Source: Agelas oroides (Eukaryota; Porifera; Demospongiae; Agelasida; Agelasidae). Taken from it: a stretch of 64,000 nt of DNA. Location of the stretch: assembly GCA_949130485.1 (NCBI GenBank), contig OX422183.1:491501-555500 (forward strand), in the 5' to 3' direction. Numbering within the stretch: the first letter of the stretch is position 1; the number at the start of each line of letters is the position of its first letter. A model generated the notes under the pieces. The model was not told the origin of the DNA and did not search any database. It saw only the letters and a list, made by a program, of their open reading frames with translations. A program made the translations under genes and the position numbers. Shown one piece after another: positions 12,333 through 24,500 of this stretch.

Positions 12333-13152
12333 TTTTTATTTTTTTTATTTATAAAAGTTCTTGCATATATGCAAAGTACACAAAATAACAAAAGCTATAA
12401 TATATATGTGCCCGGAGATTTAACTTAAAAGATGCAATACTACTAATACTAGTTACAGAGGTAGGCAAGAAATTCCATGAGCGGATGGTGCGTGGCACAA
12501 ATGAGTTAAAATAACTACATGTACGTGTGAAAGGACAGACAGTATATAGACCAATTACAAGCATAGCTGATTTTGCATTGTTGCAACAAGACATTGATAG
12601 CATCTCCGACTGGGTTGACAAAACTATCTGCAATTTAATGTTCAGAAATGCAAATTCATGCACATAACAAGAAAGACCAAATGCAGTCAACCTGCTTCAC
12701 AAACAAACCCTTTATGGCCAGCCTCTAGAGAGAGTCAACACATACAAATATCTTGGTCTGTTGCTATCAAGTGATTTATCCTGGACCCAGCACATTAATA
12801 ACATATGTACTAAAGCTAAGAAGCTCCTTGGCCTAATCTACCGTCGATTTTATCAATTCTCTACTCCTGCGAGTCTCTTTCAGATGTACATCTCGTTAGT
12901 CCGTGCCAATCTGCTATATGCCAGTCAAGTATGGAGCCCATACAAAGTCGGAGAAGTTAATTCTTTAGAACATGTTCAAAAGTTTGCACTACGTATGTGT
13001 GCTAAATCTTGGGACACAAGCTACCAAGAATTACAGGCTTTATATACCTGGATCTGTGCACAACGTTTAGAATAATAAATGGATTATTTTATTTTCCTAA
13101 TGATATGTTTGTACCCTAGCATAATCACTCGCTCGTCAACCTAGCTCTCAAA
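12333..13152 (-). mobile_element. 5'-truncated, 5'-inverted non-LTR retrotransposon (LINE) fragment
   Basis: Two segments of one reverse transcriptase C-terminus face each other. On the minus strand, about 12565-12333 encodes FNSFVPRTIRSWNFLP and ends in an A-rich tail (AATAAAAAAAATAAAAA) at the left edge. On the plus strand, about 12568-13150 encodes the part lying just upstream in such proteins (SDLSWTQHINNICTKAKKLL, LLYASQVWSPY and, in another frame, YFPNDMFVP). Gene order fits a twin-priming inversion. The plus segment has an internal stop and frameshifts near 12665 and 13070, so it is dead. The clade (CR1/Jockey-like) is not resolved. Confidence 0.8.
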
Positions 13153-13157
13153 CTCTT

Positions 13158-13923
13158 ATATGTGACAGGCCATGTCATCTCTCATTCCAACTGCCCCTGG
13201 AGTCTGAACTTTGACTCTTCCATTGATGATGAGATGTTTGAAGTGTTTTGCCAGGGATGTCCAGGTTAGAGGTGCTCTGGCTTGGTGGCAACCCGATAGG
13301 AAGTGGTGGTGCTGTGGATGTGATCAAGGCACTCTGCCATTGGAGTGAAAGAACTGTGGCTGTACAACACTGAGATTGGGGAGCCAGACTGTGAGGCACT
13401 GTGTGAACTATTGAAATCAAGTCACTCACTTCAACACCTTTACATTGATGAGAATAACTTGTCCTCAGAGAGTGTAACCAGCATCATCAGTGGACTCAGT
13501 CACAACAGTTCTCTGAAAACACTGAACATTTCAATGTCTCACTTTAGCATTGCAAATGTGGACAGTTTAGCATCAGTACTCAAAGACCACTCCAAATGCA
13601 CAATGACAGGGTTGAACTTGCAAGACTGCCACATCACCAGTGAAGGTGCAGTGGAACTGGCGGCTGCACTCTGCAAGAACACTACACTCGAATACCTGAA
13701 CTTGAGCTGCAACCCGATTGGTGTAGAGGGAGCCTCCTCAATGTCAGATGTGTTACAACACAACACATCACTGGAGGTCCTCCACCTGCATGATGACTCA
13801 GTCAGGGAAGAGGGGGTTCACCAGCTCATTGACAGCCTCAAACACAACCAGACATTGTGGGAACTGAGGCTACCAGAGAAGTACAAGTCAGAAACCAATG
13901 ACCACAGAATTCAGTGGTGGTGA
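13158..13923 (+). pseudogene. Partial broken duplicate of the NLR LRR region
   Basis: Closely parallels 9157-10290 of the NLR gene, starting at GTGACAGGCCATG and ending in an in-frame TGA. It lacks roughly 200 bp matching about 9252-9452 (joined at the shared TGTCCAGGTTAGAGGTG). A small deletion near 13335 (CTCTGCCATTGG versus CTCTGTGGCAGTGG) shifts frame. A further segment matching one LRR (about 9870-9985) is absent. From 13345 the frame is open for 192 residues of clean LRRs. No DEATH, NACHT or 2A segment accompanies it. An alternative is a small expressed LRR-only gene, but no start context or promoter was seen. Confidence 0.85.
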
Positions 13924-15565
13924 CAGTATTTTTAGTGTGTTCAGTTATTGCTGTAGAGAAGTATACTCAGTAACTTGTCTTTTGATTGATACATGCCTTG
14001 TGTTGTGTACCTTGTTCAGTCACATCTAGTCAGCACTCAGTTTTGATACTCATTCATTAGTTGCATGTGTGTGACAGGTGTAACTATTACGTGTTTGCAA
14101 TTGCATGTGAGCACAAGAATGTTCAAATCAGATCATTCCAATTAGCACCCATTCTTGCGTTCATGTACAAGTCAACTAATGACAACTGGCTCTAAGTAAG
14201 TGCTTGATTTTTCCAAAACATTTCAAAGTAGACTAAGTTGGAGTGCTTGTGATGGTGATAGGATTAGAGCAAAATGGAATGAGTCTGCAGAGTAGCTATA
14301 CAGGAGAGGATAGTCATATTTCCAATTAGCACCCAATCTGACATCATGCAGTCAAAATCATCTCCAAAATTAATGAATGTGGCAGTCAGTGACAGTAATC
14401 TTGACAAATGTCCCATGTTCCTGTTTACCTCCTCCTCTTTGGGCCTGGGAACGAGGCTGGGTCACAATATCTCCAATTAGCACCCAATCTAGTATGTTTC
14501 CATGCAATTAGCATTCCCAATATATTTCTTGATAGGACATGATGTGCATGTTTGTCTGCATTTTCCCATCAGCAAATCATTCCAGTTAGCGCCCAGTCTG
14601 ACTACTTATTGTGACAGGTGGGCATGAAGTGGATGGACATGCAGTACAGCAGTGACATGGCACAACTAAGCACACCTAGCCACTCACTTCATTACACTAA
14701 CTGCCAGGAGGGAAACAAAATCATGAAATGCAAAAACTATGCAGATGTTTCAGAGTAGAGTTCTTGCAGATTGCAGCCGCAAGTTGCACTGCACCTTCAC
14801 TGCTGATGTGGCAGGTTTGCAAGTCCAACCTTTTCATGTGTGCACTTGTAGACTTGTAGTAGTCTTAGTTCTAGTGTACGTCAGTCAGGTTACAAACAAT
14901 GCAGGATAGGACAAGTTTTCACGGAAAATTGCCTACTCTGAAACAATTCACCAACTTTTTAAAGCAAGTCTACAGGAACACTGGTTTCTGAGAATTTTAG
15001 CATAGTCTCTGTCAAGAAAATCCAAGTCCAGTATAAGCCGACTGCCAATAAAAGTACAGAAAGAAAAAGAACAAGCCTCTGGATACATTGGGTATGTATG
15101 AACTCTTGGTATACCCCCTCACTCACCGAGTGTCCCGCCAAATGTTTCAAACTAACCAATCAGACTCAAGCATATCAGTGCTTGCATGTGCCTGCATATA
15201 TTCTCGTTCCCAGGCCATTTTTGAACAGGTCTGGGAATGAGACTAAATCCATGTGCACCACCATAGATAGTAAAGTCTCACTCTACTATGATAACTAACT
15301 AGATATCAGCCAAACACTCCCAAACTTTCTCTCACAGCCGTGGAAAAAATCAGCCCATTCCCCGATTTCAATCTCCATGAGCAGTCTCACATAGCTGCAT
15401 GTGTTAGTGTGACATGCACAACCAAGATCACGTGATCACACCAGCCCCACCCACATAATACAAAAGCTTTATCGCTCATAAAAAAATGTACACCAAAGCA
15501 AAGATACAAATTTAATTATGTATTCTACTTAGCTGATTGGTATTGCTGGCAATCCCGTTTGTCAG
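13924..15565. other. Spacer between the NLR fragment and the collagen/CTHRC gene
   Basis: No gene seen. From 14030 the sequence resembles the 3' flank of the intact NLR gene (GTTTTGATACTCATT block). It contains at least four dispersed copies of CCAATTAGCACCCAATCTGA-like motif (about 14133, 14322, 14475 and 14582). Short CTCGTTCCCAGGCC/GGTCTGGGAATGAGACT hairpin remnants occur near 14447 and 15203-15243. A palindrome GATCACGTGATC lies near 15427. The 3' UTR of the minus-strand gene probably occupies the last few hundred bases. Confidence 0.6.
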
Positions 15566-18500
15566 CTAAGGAAACAGCTTTGTACACTCTGGATCTTCAT
15601 CCGGGATCTCCTCAATAATGAAACGCGACACAGAATTGTAGCCGGTCAAAACATTGTAAGTATCAAGAAAGGTAGGACATGCACCCACGCTCAGACCAAT
15701 GTTGTGTGTTCCAGCTGCCAGTCCTCCCCCACCAGCGGTCCCCCGACATATCCCGGTGATTGTGCTAGGCCTGCGGGTATCAAACTGTACTGGGAGCCGA
15801 CCAGCAGTCAGATCTTGACGGATACTTCCATCAATGGGGCCTGGGTCGGCGCACTCCTCATCATTTATGTTCACAAACCATCGCATGCAGCAATCGGCAC
15901 ATCCCTCAAGTGCAATGTTACCATCCCAGGCAATCTTCAGGACGGTGTCGTTGCGCTGCTTGGTGAATGAACAGTCCATGAGGGTTGTGTTGGTGTCATA
16001 GGTTGTGTTGGTGGCATTGGTGTCAAGGTACGCAACACACTGCTGCCAGTTGGGATAGAAGGATCCGTCAGTTGGGAGTTGGGAACTTGGGAGAGCTGAG
16101 GGAGTAATAGAGGAAGTGGGAGGGGGAGAGGGAGTGGGAGAGAGAGAGAAGGGAGAAAAGAACAAATGAAGAAGGAAGAGAGAAGAGAACAAGATGAGTG
16201 GGAGGAGTGAAGGGAATGGAGAGAGAAGTGAAGAAGGGGAGGGAGGGAGGAAGGGTGGGAGGGATGGAGAGAGAGAAGGTAGAGAGGGAAGCCAAGGAAG
16301 AGAGGGAGGTCAATATCTAACAGCTGGGCTATTGCAAGCAATAACAGGAAGTAAGTGGGAGCTGAATGAGTGTTATTGACACAACAATGACTAGCTACTA
16401 TGGTAACGAGTCTAGTTCCCCACCACACAGCCTTGACAACCATGCTCTAGCTTCCCCACAGCATAAGTTTCCATACAATGCTTGAGAAATCCCAGCCAAG
16501 GGAGTTTATAGCTGGCTTCTAGCTCCAGATGTGTGGCTCTCACCGGCTATATATCCATATATGGTAGGGCAGACTGTGTGTAACTATTGTTACTATGGTA
16601 ACCATATACTCCACAGCTACTCATTAACCAGTTGTTGTCTTCTGCAAAGCTTCCTCCCCAGCTGTTGTTACATACCCTGGTTCAAAGCTTCCTCCCCAGC
16701 TGTTGCTACATACCCTGGTTCAAAGCTTCCTCCCCAGCTGTTGTTACATACCCTGGTTCAAAGCTTCCTTTCTCTCTCCCTAAACACAATTTCCTTCCAC
16801 TCCCTCCCTTCCCTCCCCCCTCCCACTCACTTCCCTCCCTCCTCCCACTCACTTCCCTCCCTCCCTCCCCTCTCTACTCACAGCGAGGCATCTCCTCAAT
16901 GTGCATGTTAGAGACGCCCTGGAACCCAGTGAACGCGTTGTAGGACTCGTTGAAACCTTCACACATGCCAACATTCAGCACTGCCTCATACGTCCCCACA
17001 CCCGTTATCGTCCCATTCTCCGTCTGGTTACATATTCCAGTGATGGTCGTCCCACGATGAATGTTGATGTCTGGTGAGCTATTGTACAGTACGCCATCAA
17101 TTGGTGCTGGGTCGGCACACTCGCTACCATCGATGGTGATGAACCATCTCATACAACAGTTACTACACTCGGTGATCCTTAGGTTTCCATTGAAGGTTAC
17201 ACGCAGGGATGAGTCTGGTAATGTCTTGGTGATTCTGCATGCGGTGGAGGGAAGTGGCCCATCATCGATACCACCTTCTGGGATTTGAGAGATGGCGCTG
17301 TGATTCCATTGGGGGTGATATGTACTGGCGACCACCTGTGGGTCACGAGCTGGAGATGAAGGGAGAGGGAGAGGGAGAGGGAGAGGGAGAGAGAGAGGGA
17401 GAGAGAGGAGGCAGGGGGGGCGATGGGGTGAGAGGGTGTGAGTGAGTGAAGGGGAATAGAAAATGAGGAAGTGAGATGAGAAGGGGTGGGGAAGGGGTGT
17501 GAATGGGGGAGTGAAGGGGTGGGGAAGGGGTGTGAATGGGGGAGTGAAGGGGTGGGGAAGGGGTGTGATTGGGGGAGTGAAGGGGTGGAGAAGGGGTGTG
17601 AATGGGGGAGTGAAGGGATGGGGAAGGGATGTGAATGGGTGAGGGGAATCAGAGAATGAGAGAGTGAGGGCCCCAGAGTAAGGTGAGGAAGAAGGGGTTG
17701 GAGGGTGTGAGGGAAGGGAATAAGAGAGTGAGAGCAGGGAGTAAAGAGGAGAAGGGGAAAGGAACAGAAGAGGATGTATATAACTTACATGCAAATTTCT
17801 TCACTATGTCTGCATCAACAGTACACACGTCTAAACCAAGACATGCACAGAGATTACCCAAGAAACAGTTTGTATACGACAGTAACAGTTTCTTCCAGTA
17901 AGTTGGTTGTAAGTAAGTTGCATTACGTAAGTTGCACTTTTGAGCGTAATGTAATGTTATCAGTTTGTATTGTACAAGATGACAAGGAAGTAGACAGGGG
18001 TTATATTTGCAATATGTACGATAGGCTGGGGTTCGGGAGGAAGAGGAGATGTTTAAATAATTTGCATCAAAATTTCTTCACCTATATGTACGATATGCTT
18101 GACATTTCACATTAAGGTTACGGGATACGGAAGTGGGTGTGGTAAGCAGTCCAGGTGGACCAACTCGCAGTGGCTGTGTACGTTAGGCTACAGCTGCAAA
18201 ACACGAAGGATGAGTCGAGAGGCACGACAAAATGTGCACAGTGAGAAGCGATGAGCAACCTCAAAGGAGCAGTCGTACACGCATGGTCAAAGCTCACGAA
18301 TTTTCCATGTCTATCAAGCCTAAACCACACTCTAAGATGTCTAAAGTGACTCAAGAAACAGTTTACGTAAGACAATAAACTGTTTATCTTGCACTGTTGA
18401 GCGTAATTAGCAGTTTGCTTTAACATTGCGGCTATTGACTTTCAGCAGTCACAAGTGACAATCCCAGCATACTTTTAGAATCTAAATTAACTGTTAACAA

Positions 18501-21500
18501 AAATTGTACAACAGTACAGACCTCTTTCTGAGCATCTGGTTCCCATGGTAACACATCATGATGGAGGTCAAGGGAATATCGTGAGATCACAGTGAGCATA
18601 TGAAAGTTCAAACTTTAGTGAGAAATGCTTCTGACCTTCCACTGACCCTAGAGTCACTGTACATGTCTGTGTCACCAGGTCACCCACATCAACACACTAA
18701 CAGCTCAGTATTAGTTTCTGCACTTAGCACTTCCAATAGGATGTAATACCATGGAAATGGATGCTCAAAATTAGGAATACCTCATTTAAATATTCGTGAC
18801 GCAACATTCTATGTCAAATTCCTAGACCGTAGATTGTTGCCCGTAGATTGGAAAATTTTTGCCCGTAAAAAATATTCGCTCGTTAAATTTTCATGTGGGT
18901 TAATTTTCATCACTTCAGCACACCAATGAAAATTAAACACGATGAAAAATCATAGTTTCCTACCCAAATCTAGATCCTGGTCTGGGCATGAGAAAGACAT
19001 GCATGTGTAAACTGAGCACTTTAGGAAAGAGTCAAGCGTGAAAAAGGCCAATAATCCCCCAAAAATATGTGTATATAAAATACAGTGGAGGCCTAGTATA
19101 GTATTCAGAACTGATGAAATACATGTAGACTTCAAATTGCCCCAGGCAGGCCCAAGACAGACAGAAGGAGCAGCCACACTGTCTGGCTCTTGCTTTACAC
19201 CAGCAATGAAACAAGTTTACTACACACTGCAAGTTCAAGTCTACATGTATTTCATCCTTTCTGAATAAGAGCCACACTGTCTGGCTCTTGCTTACACCAG
19301 CAATGAGACAAGCAGCTGCAACTTATTGAACTGGTAGTGTGTAGTAAACTGTGGAGACAGCTGCAGGTCTACTCTAAAACCATGATAACTATAACTCAAT
19401 GATAGGGCAGGACCCTGTAGTGGGTGGTATGGTACATGGTGCACTAGGCCTGTACTGTTTTGATAGTTCTTGGGCTCTTATCTCAAGTGTTAATTCTCAG
19501 GTAAGAACAACCTCCAGCAAGCCAACAGGCCACACACTCACAAGCTTTCCCACCAAGCAATCTGATGGCTACGACAACTACCTGCAGATACACTTCACAA
19601 GTCGGCCTTTCTTAGCGAAAGTGTCCAGACCCTATTTTTCAACAAGGCTGCACAGTGCTCACAAAATTGGCTTGGAGACCATTTCTGAGGGAGCCAGCTG
19701 AGAGGCCACTGAAAGTTTGATTGAGGAAGTCATAAAAGTGTTACTTAAGTGAAGGTTTAAGTACCTAGCTGTTAATGTCTTGTCTGGGACAGTTGTAAGC
19801 CATGATTCTGGGTGTAGAAAAGCCTGTCTAGACATCTTGGGGTTCAGTGTAGACTTCAGTGTAAGTGCATATACCAATAGTAAGTTGCAGAAGTAAAATT
19901 CAAACTTTAATGATATTCATAGCACATGTGCCAATTAAGGTGTGGCTTTCACTCATTGAGTAATATACTAGTTAGTAGTAGTTAGTAACATGCCTACATA
20001 GTTAATTAACAGAACTTTTGTCCTGTGATTGGCTTGAACCACTCACAAGTGACAATTAATTATAGGTATAGAGGGTTTTCGTGGCTTCACTTCTGGAGGG
20101 CAAGAGTGGGGTCTGGGTTTAGTGCAGCTGTGTGCTAAATATAGGGTAAGCGCTACATTGAGTCCTTACCACTAGTCTTGAAAGATAAAAGAAGCTGCTT
20201 CTCTCAAGGCAAAAGGTCAGCTGTGTAGCTGCCTTTTGATTGTGCGCTTGCCCTCCGGAAGTGGGACGCTTAATTGACATTTGGAAACTATCTATACTAT
20301 GTGCACATACATTGTGGTATTTCTTCCACGATCAGCCGGGAGGCTGAGGAGAACGCAGCAGCAGTGTTTGAGTAGCCTGACCCGATACAGTTCCCCACCT
20401 CCACCCGAATGTGGCGCTGCCCCTGATAAATCGGGAGGTCGTTAGCCAAGAAACAGATCCCAGTCAGCGTGGTTGGAACAAAAATATCAAATGCTCTTGC
20501 AGAGACAATAGTGGTCTCGATCCTTTCGTAGAAGGTGCATGTATCGCCATCGATGAGGACCCACCAGCGGGAGCAGCAGTTAAAGCAGCTCTTTTTGCGC
20601 AGGTTGACATCCCACGTGAAGCGGAGGCTGGTATGGTCGTGCATCTTGTTGAAGAGGGTCTCCAGGACAGTGCCAAGGTTTCGCTCTCGGTTGAAGCCGA
20701 GGGTAGTGTAGAAGAAGTGGCAGTAGTGAGGCTCGTAGACGTAGGATGGAGGAGGGGTTGGGATCACCTCAGAGAAGTCTTCTGAGCCTGTGTGTGTGTG
20801 TGTGGAGGAGTAACAAAACTGAAAACGACACCCTCTCTCCCTTTGCTCCCTCCCATTTCGCCCTCACTCCCTCCCACTCCATCCCACTCTCTCCCTCCCA
20901 CTTCTCCCTCACTTCCTCCCACTCTCTCCTCGCTCCCTCCCACTCCCTCCCACTCTCCCCCTCCCACTTCTCCCTCACTTCCTCCCACTCTCCTCCTCAC
21001 TACATACGTGGTTGGATTTCTTCAACAATAATCCGGGAGATAGAATTCCAGCCGGTGTACGCATCGTACACGAACCCTCCGAACAAAGGACATTCTTTTA
21101 CCAAGAACTGAATGCGGTGCACCCCAGCAGTGAGGTTTCTGCTGCCGGCTTGTCGACAAATTCCTGTGAAACCTGTCTGGCGTAATATGTGGTTGTTTTG
21201 ACTCTGGAAAATTACTGCATCAATGGGGGCTGTGTGTGTGTGTGAGTGTTGTGTGTGTGTGCATGTTCATGTAGAACAGCGATAAACATCCACATTAACA
21301 CACAGGCAAGATGGAGTTGAGTATTACGTATCACCTCCTCCCCTTCCTCCCCCCTCCCCCCACCACCTCCCCCTCCCTCCCCTCCCCCACCACCTCCTCC
21401 CCTTCCTCCCCCACCACCTCCCCCCTCCCTCCCCTCCCCCACCACCTCCCCCCTCCCTCCCCCACCACCTCCTCCCCTTCCTCCCCCACCACCTCCCCCC

Positions 21501-24500
21501 TCCCTCCCCTCCCCCACCACCTCCCCCCTCCCTCCCCTCCCCCACCCCCTCCCCTCACTGCCTCCCACCTGGTTCAGAGCACTCAGCACCATCAATGGTG
21601 AAGTACCACCTCATACAGCAGGTCTCACACCGGGTAATTCTCATGTTTCCATTCCACGTAATACGCAGCCACGTTTCATTCCGAAGTTTGTTCAGACGAC
21701 ACGACTAGGAAACAAAGTAGACAGAAACAGCCATCATACAGACATTGGATGTGGACTGTTCTATTGATGGGGGGACCCCTCCCCCTTCCCCCCCCCCCCC
21801 CCCCCATCTACCTAGGTAGACACTGATGTCATCCACGTGATAAAATATACCAGGCCTTCCCCCTCCAGTTTTGCATACTACAAGTGATCAAAAACTGGAC
21901 AGTGGGAGGGCCTGGGAACGAGGCTAGGATGTGGACTGTTCTATTGTGTATTGTGGTGATCTGTTGCATATAACATTGGACCCAGGGCTTGAGCCACCAG
22001 TGTTCTACCACTGAGCTATGACAACTAACTTAGAATGACAAAACCACTCAGTATGGGCTCTCTCCTGATGGAGAGAATTTTCTGTTCAATTTAGGAGAGT
22101 TCAGTATAGACCTATTGCCTCACGTAACTACATGTAAACAGATGGTGGATTTTGGCAAACATCCGGATACTGCACACCTTTTTGAGTAGCAAGAAACTAA
22201 GAGCAAGAGAAAGCACACTCTAATAAAGTAACTGGAACAGTTTGCAAGCTCACACCATCAATGAGACAAGCAGACGAGCATATTTGCTTCAGTGAGCTGT
22301 AGGATTCTGTTGAGATTGTACGTGAATTGTGCAAATGAAACTTGCAAACGGCCCTGCTGTACTCATGCTCTACTGAAAGCACTTTTTTTTTTTGGTTACT
22401 CAAAATGGTACTCAGTATGTTTGTTTATTACCTGTTTCATGTGTAATTACACAAGCACTGCATAAGGTAAACTTTAGATGCAAGCAATATACAATGTTGA
22501 GCAGTAATAATATCTTGAATGCAACAGTGCGATTGAAACACTGATCTCTATCCAGGGCTACAATAGATAATGTTCTTGATTGCTGGGATGAAGTTAATAA
22601 TTAACAGTTTTGTGGTGAAAATCATGCGTCCATGAGAAGTGAGTTTTAGTATGACAGTCAGGTGGAGTACCAGCATGGTCACCTGGATGTTTGAGGACAA
22701 ATATACAAATGTATGGGGGGGGGGGGGGGGGTACCAGTATGGTCACCTGGGTGTTTGAGGACAAAATATACAAATGTATGGGGGGGGGAGTTACCAATAT
22801 GGTCACCTGGGTGTTTGAGGACAAAATATACAAATGTATGGGGGGGGGGGGGGGAGTTACCAATATGGTCACCTGGGTGTTTGAGGACAAAATATACAAA
22901 TGTATGGGGGGGGGGGGGGAGTTACCAATATGGTCACCTGGGTGTTTGAGGACAAAATATACAAATGTATGGGGGGGGTGGTTACCAATATGGTCACCTG
23001 GGTGTTTGAGGACAAAATATACAAATGTATGGGGGGGGTACCAGTATGGTCACCTGGGTGTTTGAGGACAAAATGTATGGGGGGGGGTACCAGTATGGAC
23101 CACATCTCCATGACAAAAAGCAGGCAGGTGTGATACAAAGTCACCCACTGCACAGGACACGTTTCGGCCAATACCAGGCCTCATCAGCTGCTCAGTGACT
23201 GGGAGATGGGGACTGCTATCTCATGCACAAAATGCCTCAGGTGTCTGGCCTTATCCGTACGCAACATCTGAATTCTGGAGCAGGCGAGAATGAGACCAAA
23301 CTGACGACCAGATTCTGTGACAAAATATCAACAATCGCTGCCATGTCTTCCTCCCCCTCTCGCACGTCACTACTCCCCCACAATATTGGCTCCCAAAACC
23401 CCCCATCCAGTCGCAATGGAACACTGTTTTGACCTGCTCCTACTACCAACACAGCAGTTCGGACGCCAGCCAATCACATTAAGCCCGTCAAAGAAGCAGT
23501 ACAAGACACTGGAGGACTTCCCAGCAGAGTTTGTTGAGCCAGATCTTCTCCCACCTCATTCCTAAGCCTCCCCCGTTTTCATTCTTCGATTTGCATTAAC
23601 AATAATACACGAAACCAGAAGAGTGCCGTGTGTCCTTGTGAATACCAGGGTTTCATACAGAGGGGGGGCACTGGGATTTCTGGGCCCCCCCAAAATTATG
23701 ATGTCATAATTGCCTCAATAGCTACAATAGAGTATACAACACAATAACAAAGTACAGCATAATTATAGACGTAATGCACTATAGCTGAATCTGACGATTC
23801 TTGTCCTTAAATATGCCCAGAATGTTAGTAAAATCTACAAAACCCTAGCGCGTGCACCAACGCATGCATGCCCGCATCTATCATCTACAAGTCACAAAAA
23901 AGTTTTCTCAATGAAAACAAGCACATGTAGGGATGGAACCCTCAAAAACCAACCAAACAAGATAGGAACAACACCACAATACTTTTACACCATCCCTACA
24001 TCTTGTGCCATTTTGCCGACTATGCATTGTGTTTGTTACTTGTGTGCACAGAAGGGTTGTCTTGGGCATGGAAGCCTGTGGAACGAGCAGTACTGGGTGT
24101 GTAGTGCACGTTGTTGTGTATGGAGAGTGCGTTGTGTTGTGGGTGGCTGTAACTTTGTTACGGTTGAGTGTGGCAGGCATGGTTAGCTAGTTTAATATGT
24201 ACAAGCTGTGGGGTGCAAGATCAGTGCTGAGTCTGTGTGGCATGTTGGAGTGGGTTGCGTATGTTGTGGGCTTTTGTAGCTGCTGGGCATGGCAGGTAAG
24301 GGTTGTCTTGTAAGTGAAGGCTGTGGTGTGAGCAGTACTGGGTCGGTCCGTAGTTAACGACATGGTGGTGTGTTTGAAGGGTTTGTGGGGTAGGTAGCTA
24401 GTTGTAGGGAGAAAGGTTGTTTGTTGGTTTGTGGGTGTAGCTGGTGTGCAGTGTTGTTTTAGTTAACTATAATTTTAACTAAATATATTTTAGTATGGCC

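Noticed and set aside
11841-12428. 195-codon Cys/Val/Leu-rich frame
   Set aside because: Translation of the TTGCAG hexamer array.
17649-17901. Small genes on either strand near 17.7-17.9 kb
   Set aside because: Low-complexity and short; no conserved motif, and they fall within a CTHRC intron.
20297-21111. CTHRC domains 1-4 as separate tandem genes
   Set aside because: Domains 2-4 lack signal peptide, collagen exon and start codon, while phase-1 donors and acceptors join them perfectly.
21950-22025. Functional tRNA gene on the minus strand
   Set aside because: Good A-box, but B-box and stems are degenerate; more like a SINE head.
22676-23097. CRISPR-like or coding repeat array
   Set aside because: No spacers; units differ by G-run length that breaks any frame.
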